Source: Ampullaceana balthica | Lineage: Eukaryota > Mollusca > Gastropoda > Lymnaeidae | Assembly (NCBI GenBank): GCA_944989445.1 | Contig: CALYLW010000182.1 | Coordinates: 669,501-733,500 of the forward strand | Length of the DNA stretch: 64,000 nt | Direction: 5' to 3' | Program-made: the position numbers and the translations under genes | Notes under the pieces: generated by a model | The model's input: the letters and a program-made list of their open reading frames with translations, nothing else | Database searches by the model: none | Told to the model about the DNA's origin: nothing | Shown: in pieces, positions 55,442 to 64,000 of the stretch | How the letters are laid out: each line of letters opens with the position of its first letter | How positions within the stretch are numbered: the stretch's first letter is position 1

Positions 55442-57310
55442 CTAGCAAAATACCCGCGCTTTGCTGCGGTAAATTAGGATTTCAGTAAGCATTGAGAACC
55501 CGCGTAACACAAATTCAAAATACAAATTGATTTCAAAATGGATCATGATGGATATAATACATATATTAACTTCACCGTCTTGTCTGTCTGTCTGTTGTAG
55601 TCCCGCAGAAAAACAAAAACGAAAAGTAAAAAAATGACACACTTCCCGTGAACCTATCGAGCTGATAATTTAATTTTTCTCCGTCTGCTACCATTGCGTA
55701 CTCAACAACCGCCCAAAGTTTCATGCTTCCACCTACACGGGAAATAGGAGAATTAGTGATTTTCAGTTTTTATATAGCTCATAAAAGAAAAAAAATTACA
55801 TTTCGGCCCCCGGCCCCCGTTATGTGATAATTTATAATAATTGTTCCACCTGTTACCATCGCGGAATGTTATCCAACAACTACCCAAAGTTTCATGCTTC
55901 TACCTTCTCGGGAAATAGGAGAATAAGGGATTTTTATTTTTTATAAAGCCAGAATGAGGAAAAGAAACGTTTTTGGGCCCCCGGCCCCCATGAGTGTGAA
56001 TTTCAAAATTCTTTTTCACCTGTTACCATTGCGGAAGTGTACTTAACAACTCTCCAAAGTTTCATGCTGCTACCAACACGAGAAATTAGAGAATTAGTGA
56101 TGAGTCAGTTTTTTATATAAGAAGAAAACTACATTTTGGCCCCCGGCCCCCAGTAAGTGATAATCTAGATAGTTTTTTAACCTGTTACCATCGCAGAATG
56201 TTACTTAACAACTACTCAAAGTTTCATGCTACTTCCTACACAGGAATTAGGAGAATTAGTGATTTTTAGTTTTTATATAGCTCATATTAGGAAAAAACTT
56301 CATTTGGGCTCCCGGCCCCTGGAAGTGATAATTTAAATACTTTTTCGCCCGTTACTATTGCGGAATTGTACTCAACAACTTCCCAAAGTTTCATGCTTCT
56401 GCCTACTCGGGAAATAGGAGAATTAGTGATATTCAAATTTTATATAGCCCATATTAGGAAAAATAACGTTTTTGGGCTCCCGGCCCCCATGAAATTGAAT
56501 TTTAAAATTCTTTCATTCTAATTATCGCCGTGAGAGGCTACTGAATAACTTCCCAAAGTTTTATGCTTCTATCTACACGTGAAGTTGAAGAATTAGTGAT
56601 GATTCAGTTTTAAATATTAGAAAAAAACTACATTTGGGCCCCCGGCCCCCAGTAAGTGTTAATTTAAATATTTTTTTCGTTTGTTACCATCGCGTAAGTG
56701 TACTTATCAACTACTCAGAGTTTCATGCTGCTACCTACACGGGAAATATGAGAATTTGTGATTTAATGTTTTTATATAGCTCATATAAGGAAAAATTTCA
56801 TTTGGGGCCCCGGCCCCCAAAATTTGATAATTTAAATATTTTTTTGCCTGTTACCATCACGGAAGTGTACTTATCAACTACTCAGAGTTTCATGCTTCTA
56901 CCTACACGGGAAATAGGAGAATTTGTGATTTTCAGTTTATATATAGCTCATATAAGGAAAAAACTTCATTGGGGCCCCCGGCCCTCAGGAAGTGATAATG
57001 TAAATTTTTTTTACCCGTTACCATCGCGGGATTGTTCTCAACAACTTCCCAAAGTTTCATGCTTCTGCCTACTCGGGAAATAGGAGAATTGGTGATTTTA
57101 AAATTTTATATAGGCCATATTAGGAAAAAAAAACGTTTTTGGGCCCCCGGCTTCCATAAGTGTTATTTTAAAAATTCTTTTACTCCAATTTTCGTTGCGA
57201 GAGACTACTCGACAACTTCCCTAAGTTTCATGCTTCTACCTACACGGGAAGTTGGAGAATTAGTGATGAGTCAGTGAGTGAGTGAGGGCTTTGCCTTTTA
57301 TTAGTATAGA
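55442..57310 (-). mobile_element. Helitron array unit 2 (1869 bp)
   Basis: Minus strand: 5' TCTATACTAATAAAAGGCAA, 3' CCGCAGCAAAGCGCGG-GTATTTTGCTAG, with a short CCGC/GCGG hairpin ahead of CTAG. Its right 1.1 kb is almost identical to the right part of unit 1, and its left 0.8 kb to the left part of unit 3. Confidence 0.85.
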
Positions 57311-60300
57311 CTAGCAAAATACCCGCGCTTTGCTGCGGTAAATTAGGATTTCAGTAAGCATTGAGAACCCGCGTAACACAAATTCAAAATACAAATTGAT
57401 TTCAAAATGGATCATGATGGATATAATACATATATTAACTTCACCGTCTTGTCTGTCTGTCTGTTGTAGTCCCGCAAAAAAACAAAAACGAAAAGTAAAA
57501 AAATGACACACTTCCCGTGATCCTATCGAGCTGATTATTTAATTTTTCTCCGTCTGCTACCATTGCGGGGGGTGCTCAACAACCGCCCAAAGTTTCATGC
57601 TTCCACCTACACGGGAAATAGGAGAATTAGTGATTTTCAGTTTTTATATAGCTCATATAAGAAAAAAAAATACATTTTGGCCCCCGGCCCCCGTTATGTG
57701 ATAATTTATAATAATTGTTCCACCTGTTACCATCGCGGAATGTTATCCAACAACTACCCAAAGTTTCATGCTTCTACCTTCTCGGGAAATAGGAGAATAA
57801 GGGATTTTTATTTTTTATAAAGCCAGAATGAGGAAAAGAAACGTTTTTGGGCCCCCGGCCCCCATGAGTGTGAATTTCAAAATTCTTTTTCACCTGTTAC
57901 CATTGCGGAAGTGTACTTAACAACTCTCCAAAGTTTCATGCTGCTACCAACACGAGAAATTGGAGAATTAGTGATGAGTCAGTTTTTTATATAAGAAGAA
58001 AACTACATTTTGGCCCCCGGCCCCCAGTAAGTGATAATCTAGATAGTTTTTTAACCTGTTACCATCGCAGAATGTTACTTAACAACTACTCAAAGTTTCA
58101 TGCTACTTCCTACACAGGAATTAGGAGAATTAGTGATTTTCAGTTTTTATATAACTCATATAAGGAAAAAACTACATTTTGGCCCCTGGGCCCCAGTAAG
58201 TGAAATTTTGAATATTTTTTCGCCTATTACCATCGCGGAAGTGTACTCAACAACTTCCCAAAGTTTCATACTTCTACCTACTCGGGAAATAGGAGGATTA
58301 GTGATTTTCAAATGTTTATATAGCAAATGGAAGGGGAAAAAAAGATTTTGGGCCCCCGGCCCCCATGAAGCTGAATTTATAAATTCTTTTTCGCCATTTG
58401 TCGTCGAGAGAGGCTACTTGATAACTTCCCAAGGTTTCATGCTTCTGCATATACGGGAAGTCCGAGAATTAGTGATGAGTCAGTTTTAATATAAGAAAAG
58501 ACTACATTTTGGCCCCCGGCCCCCAGTAAGTGATAATTTAAATATTGTTTTTACCTGTTACCATCGTGAAAGTGTACTTAAAACTACTCTTCCCAAAGTT
58601 TCATGCTTCTACCTACGCGGTAAATCCGAGATTAGTGATGAGTCTGTTTTAATATAAGAAAAAACTACATTTGGGCCCCCGGCCCCCATTAAGTGATAAT
58701 TTAAATATTGTTTTTACCTGTTACCATCGTGGAAGTGTACTTAAAAACTACCCCAAGTTTCATGCTTCTACCTACACGGGAAATAGGATAATTTGTGATT
58801 TTTAGTTTTTATAAAGCTCATATAAGGAAAAAACTTCATTTGGGCCCCCGGCCCCCAGGAAGTGATAATTTAATTTTTTTTCCTCCCGTCGCTATCGCTG
58901 TTTTTTACTCAACAATTTCCCAAAGTTTCATGCTTTTGCCTACTGGAGAAATGAGAAAATTAGTGATTTCATATTCTATATAGTCCATATTAGGAAAAAA
59001 AGCATTTTTGAGCCCCGGGCCCCCAACAGTGTGAATTTTAAAATTCTTATTAGCCAATTATCGTTGAGAGAGTGTACTCAGCAAGTTCCCAAAGTTTCAT
59101 GCTAATACCTAACCGGGAAGTTGGAGAATTATTGATGAGTCAGTTTTTTATATAAGAAAAAAACTACATTTGGGCCCCCGGACCCCATTAAGTGTTATTT
59201 TAAATATTTTTTTCGCTTGTTACCATCGCGGAAGTGTGCTTATCAACTACCTAGTGTTTCATGCTTCTACCTACACATGAAATAGGAGAATTAGTGATTT
59301 TTAGTTTTTATAAAGCTCATATAAGGAAAAAACTTAATTTGGGGCCCTGGCCCCCAGGAAGTGATAATTTAAATATTTTTTCTCCCGTTACCATCGCGGG
59401 ATTGTACTCAACAACTTCCCAAAGTTTCATGCTTTTGCCTACTCGAGAAATGAGAAAATTAGTGATTTCATATTCTATATAGTCCATATTAGGAAAAAAA
59501 GCATTTTTGGGCCCCGGGCCCCCAACAGTGTGAATTTTAAAATTCTTATTAGCCAATTATCGTTGAGAGAGTGTACTCAGCAAGTTCCCAAAGTTTCATG
59601 CTAATACCTACACGGGAAGTTGGAGAATTAGTGATGAGTCAGTTTTTTATATACGAAAAAAACTACATTTGGGCCCCCGGACCCCATTGAGTGTTATTTT
59701 AAATATTTTTTTCGCTTTTTACCATCGCGGAAGTGTGCTAATCAACTACCTAGTGTTTCATGCTTCTACCTACACAGGAAATAGGAGAATTAGTGATTTT
59801 TAGTTTTTATAAAGCTCATATAAGGAAAAAACTTAATTTGGGGCCCCGGCCCCCAGGAAGTGATAATTTAAATATTTTTTCTCCCGTTACCATCGCGGGA
59901 TTGTACTCAACAACTTCCCAAAGTTTCATGCTTTTGCCTACTCGAGAAATGAGAAAATTAGTGATTTCATATTCTATATAGTCCATATAAAGAAAAAAAG
60001 CATTTTTGGGCCCCGGCCCCCAACAGTGTGAATTTTAAAATTCTTATTAGCCAATTATCGTTGAGAGAGTGTACTCAGCAAGTTCCCAAAGTTTCATGCT
60101 AATACCTACACGGGAAGTTGGAGAATTAGTGATGAGTCAGTTTTTTATATAAGAAAAAGAACTACATTTGGGCCACCGGACCCCATTAAGTGTTATTTTA
60201 AATATTGTTTTTCGCTTGTTACCTTCGCGGAAGTGTGCTTATCAACTACCTAGTGTTTCATGCTTCTACCTACACGGGAAATAGGAGAATTAGTGATTTT

Positions 60301-61187
60301 TAGTTTTTATAAAGCTCATATAAGGAAAAAATCTTCATTTGGGCCCCCGGCCCCCATGAAAGTGATAATTTAAATATTTTTTCTCCCGTTACCATCGCGG
60401 GCATTGTACTCAACAACTTCCCAAAGTTTCATGCTTCTGCCTACTCTGGAAATAGGATAATTGCTGATTTTCAAATGTTATATAGGCCATATAAGGGAAA
60501 AAAAGCGTTTTTGGGCCCCGGGGCCCCCAACAGTGTGAATTTTAAAATTCTTATTAGCTAATTATCGTTGAGAGAGTGTACTCAGCAAGTTCCCAAAGTT
60601 TCATGCTAATACCTAACCGGGAAGTTGGAGAATTAGTGATGAGTCAGTTTTTTATATAAGAAAAAAACTACATTTGGGCCCCCGGACCCCATTAAGTGTT
60701 ATTTTAAATATTTGTTTCGCTTGTTACCATCGCGGAAGTGTGCTTATCAACTACCTAGTGTTTCATGCTTCTACCTACACAGGAAATAGTAGAATTAGTG
60801 ATTTTTAGTTTTTATAAAGCTCATATAAGGAAAAAACATAATTTGGGCCCCCGGCCCCCAGGAAGTGATAATTTAAATATTTTTTCTCCCGTTACCATCG
60901 CGGGTTTATACACAACAACTTTCCAAAGTTTCATGCGTCTGCCTACTCGGGAAATGGGAGAATTAGTGATATTCAAATTTTATATAGGCCATATAAGGAA
61001 AAAAAAGTTTTTGGGCCCCCGGCCCCACATGAGCGGGAATTTTAAAATTCTTTTTTGCCAATTTTCGTTGTGAGAGGGTACTTGACAACTTCCCAAAGTT
61101 TCATGCTTCTACCTACACGGGAAGTTGGAGAATTAGTGATGAATCAGTCAGTGAGTGAGTGAGGGCTTTGCCTTTTATTAGTATAGA
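57311..61187 (-). mobile_element. Helitron array unit 3 (3877 bp)
   Basis: Same ends as unit 2. Inside it, monomers at 59260, 59759, 60259 and 60764 are of one type, a three-monomer higher-order period of about 500 bp. Confidence 0.85.
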
Positions 61188-62726
61188 CTAGCAAAATACC
61201 CCCGCTTCGCTGCGGAAATTAGTATTTCAGTTACGTTGAGAATCCGTGAAACACAAATTCAAAACACCAATTGATTTCAATCTGGATCATGATGGATATA
61301 ATACATATGTTAACTTCACCGTCTTGTCTGTCTGTCTGTCCTAGTCCCGCAGAAAAACAAAAGCGAAAAGTAAAAAATGACACACTTCCCGAGATCCTAT
61401 CGAGCTGATAATTTATTTTTTTTGTCTGCTACCATTGCGAGAGGGTACGCATCAACTTCACAAAGTTTCATGCTCCTACCTACACGGGAAGTTATATATG
61501 TAATGATGAGTCTGTTTTATATAGCTCATATCAGAAAAAAAACTACATTTTGGCCCCCGGCCCCCTAGTGAATGATAATTTTACATTTGTTTTGATTGTT
61601 ACCATGGCGGAAGTGTACTTAACAATTCTCCAAAGTTTCATGCTGCTACCAACACGAGACATTTGGAGAATTAGTGATGAGTCAGTTTTTTATATAAGAA
61701 AAAAACTACATTTGGGCCCCCGGCCCCCAATTAAGTGAAAATATCTATAATTTCTTTAACCTGTTACCATCGCAAAATGTTACTTAAAAACTACTCAAAC
61801 TTTCATGCTTCTTCATACACAGGAAATAGGAGAATTAGTGATTTTCAGTTTTTATATAGCTCATATAAGGAAAAAACTACATTTGGGCCCCTGGGCCCCA
61901 GTAAGTGAAAATTTAAATATTTTTTTTGCCTGTTACCATCGCGGAAGTGTACTCAAATACTTCCCAAAGTTTTATGCTTCTACCTACTCGGGAAATATGA
62001 GAATTAGTGATTTTCAAATGTTTATATAGCCCATAGAAGGGAAAAAACGATTTTGGGTCCCCGGCCCCCATGAAGGTGCATTTTAAAATTCTTTTTCACC
62101 ATTTGTCGTCCAAAGAGGCTACTCAACAACTTTCCAAAGTTTCATGCTACTACCTACACCGGAAATCGGCGAATTAGTGATGAGTCTGTTTTAATATAAG
62201 AAGAAACTACATTTGGGCCCCCGGCCTACATTAAGTGATAATTTAAATATTGTTTTGTACCTGTTACCATCGTGGATGTGTACTTAACAACTACCCCAAG
62301 TTTCATGCTTCTACCTACACGGGAAATAGGAGAATTTGTGATTTTTAGTTTTTGTATAGCTCATATTAGGAAAAAACTTAATTTGGGCCCCCGGACCCCA
62401 GGAAGTGGTAATTAAATTTTTTTTTCTCCCGTCGCTATCGCTGGTTTTTACTCAACAACTTCCCAAAGTTTCATACTTTTGCCTACTCGAGAAATGAGAA
62501 AATTAGTGATTTCATATTTTATATAGTCCATATAAGGAACAAAAGCGTTTTTGGGCCCCGGGCCCCCAACAGTATGAATTTTAAAATTCTTATTCGCCAA
62601 TTATCGTTGAGAGAGTATACTCAGCAAGTTCCCAAAGTTTCATGCTAATACCTACACGGGAAGTTGGAGAATTAGTGATGAATCAGTCAGTGAGTCAGTG
62701 AGGGCTTTGCCTTTTATTAGTATAGA
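61188..62726 (-). mobile_element. Helitron array unit 4 (1539 bp)
   Basis: Same 5' end; the 3' hairpin is CCGCAGCGAAGCGG as in unit 1. Satellite monomers fill the interior. Confidence 0.85.
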
Positions 62727-64000
62727 CTAGCAAAATCCCCGCGCTCTTCTGCGGAAGTTAGAATTTTAGTAAGCGTTGAAAACCCGTTTCACACCAATTC
62801 AAAACACCAATAGATTTCAGTCTGAATCATGATCGATATACTTGTTTTTCAAAGTCGTGTAAAATTAAATGGGTACTAAAATGACATTACGGGCCCCCGT
62901 GCAAAATGGATGCAGGATGTGCATATCTCATAAGGTCTGAGGATTTCAATCTAGGTCATGATAGAGAAACGTGACTATATTTATTTAAATTATTTTTAAG
63001 GTAACAAAGCTTTAAACTTTTACGAAAAAAAATATTTTGGGTCCCGGCCCCAAAGGAACAGACGTTAGAAGTTCATTACCCTATATAATTTTATTTTATT
63101 TTTAAAATCAAATTTGGCCATAGTTCATCCATTTACCTAGTAGCCACATTTTAAATTACCTTTTATATGACTAATGTTAAAATATGGCATACGGGCCCCC
63201 AGCCCGGAATAAGTTGTGTTTTTAAAACTTTTACTTTTAATGCCAGAAACCTTCGATGGATCGTACCCAAAAACTTCCTAAAGTTTAATGGCCGTGGGAT
63301 GAATAAAATACATTTACAAATAATACGTCTTTAAAAAAAACTAAAATAAGGGCCGGGGGCCCTATCGTGGTAATATGTATTGTTCAAAACAACAGCTTAT
63401 TTTAATTTGGATTATGATGAATATATTTGTTAGTAAACATTTTATTTTTAAATTGAGTGAAATTAAATGGTTAAAATGTCTTAAACATTTACAAAAAAGA
63501 GATTAGGGGCCCTCGGCTACAAAATATTGAAAAAATATAATTTTAATGCCCTAACGAATTTTAATATAGACCATCAAGTTTTTATCTTCGAAGTTTTGTA
63601 AAATTACATTTACACAGTATCCAAAGTTTTTTTATTTGTAATTTAGCTCATATAAGTTAAAAATATTACTTTTGTGTCCCGGGCCCCCAGTGAGTGATAA
63701 TTAAACCAAAAAAATTTGCCTGTTACCATCCCGGGAGTGTACTCAACAACTTCCCAAAATTTCATGCTTCTAACTACACGGGAAAATGGAGAATCTGCGA
63801 TGATTAACTTTTTATATGAGAAAAAAATTGGGCCCCGGCCCCTTGTGAGTGAAAATTTAAATATTTGTTGGCCTGTTACCATCGCGGGTGTGTACTCAAT
63901 AATTTCCAAAAGTTTCATGCTTTTACCTACACGGGAAATCAGAGAATTAGATTTGAGTCAGTTTTTATATAAGAAAAAGTACATTTGGGCCCCTAGTGAG
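62727..64000 (-). mobile_element. Helitron array unit 5 (partial, runs off the window)
   Basis: The 3' end (reversed) CCGCAGAAGAGCGCGG-GGATTTTGCTAG is at 62727. The first 0.9 kb is a more diverged satellite; from 63650 the standard monomers return. The 5' end is beyond the window. Confidence 0.75.

Larger units (their letters stand above)
44960..64000. repeat. ~168-bp satellite within Helitron units
   Basis: In unit 3 the box TTTCATGCTTCTACCTACAC recurs at 58761, 58929, 59098, 59260 and 59428 (spacing 162-169 bp), each time with a GGGCCCCCGGCCCC box half a period away. The same monomers fill units 1-5, interrupted only by the LTR element. The period is close to a multiple of three (56 codons), so chance ORFs of 60-214 codons arise on the + strand. 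Confidence 0.9.

Noticed and set aside
44828..64000. Regularly spaced repeats resembling a CRISPR array
   Set aside because: Units are ~168 bp without unique spacers, bounded by Helitron ends, in a eukaryotic genome with no cas genes.

Overview
This is eukaryotic, AT-rich, repeat-saturated animal DNA: split genes with GT/AG introns, long (AT)n tracts, and dense LINE, SINE, Helitron, hAT, MITE and LTR-retrotransposon remains. The mix suggests a lophotrochozoan, most likely a mollusc (perhaps a gastropod). In particular, the Helitrons carry central tandem repeats, as in the bivalve pearl/HINE elements. This assignment is inference; nothing here identifies a species. No prokaryotic gene, operon or CRISPR array is present.

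Two host loci can be rebuilt by splice-phase bookkeeping, pointing at each other. Gene A (+, 5190-21475) has seven phase-compatible exons totalling 753 codons including the stop; its N-terminus is not found. It encodes two ectodomain exons, a transmembrane exon, three small juxtamembrane exons and a 1.56 kb last exon with nine 60-bp in-frame repeats followed by ankyrin repeats. Gene B (-, 33066-27306) has ectodomain exons, a transmembrane exon and a terminal exon encoding a tail with three YxxL/I motifs, two of them in a near-ITAM arrangement. Gene B's membrane-proximal ectodomain exon is broken by stops and frameshifts, so it is called a probable pseudogene. Together they look like a convergent pair of related receptors with different signalling tails.

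Layout. 1-4290: an LTR-retroelement fragment (coiled-coil ORF, PBS, one LTR) on the minus strand. 4605-4930: LINE fragment. 5190-21475: gene A, its introns filled with microsatellites, MITEs, a long-TIR element nested in a pogo-like relic, and a Helitron with exact termini (15523-18038). 21585-27296: intergenic repeats. 27306-33066: gene B with a MITE and two LINE scraps in its introns. 34262-34530: tRNA-derived SINE. 35165-36990: broken LINE (endonuclease plus reverse transcriptase). 36994-38649: hAT-related copies, tandemly duplicated. 38712-42344: Helitron-bounded block holding a foldback element with minisatellite arms. 42350-43535: second copy of the 22.6-23.85 kb repeat.

43536-64000 and beyond: a head-to-tail Helitron concatemer, six units joined CTAG|TC without host DNA between them and filled with a ~168-bp satellite. 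Unit 1 is interrupted by an LTR retrotransposon (46449-53692) that has gag and protease but no reverse transcriptase or integrase, a 5-bp target duplication and near-identical 1.73-kb LTRs. One LTR carries a later 904-bp LINE insertion with a 13-bp target duplication.
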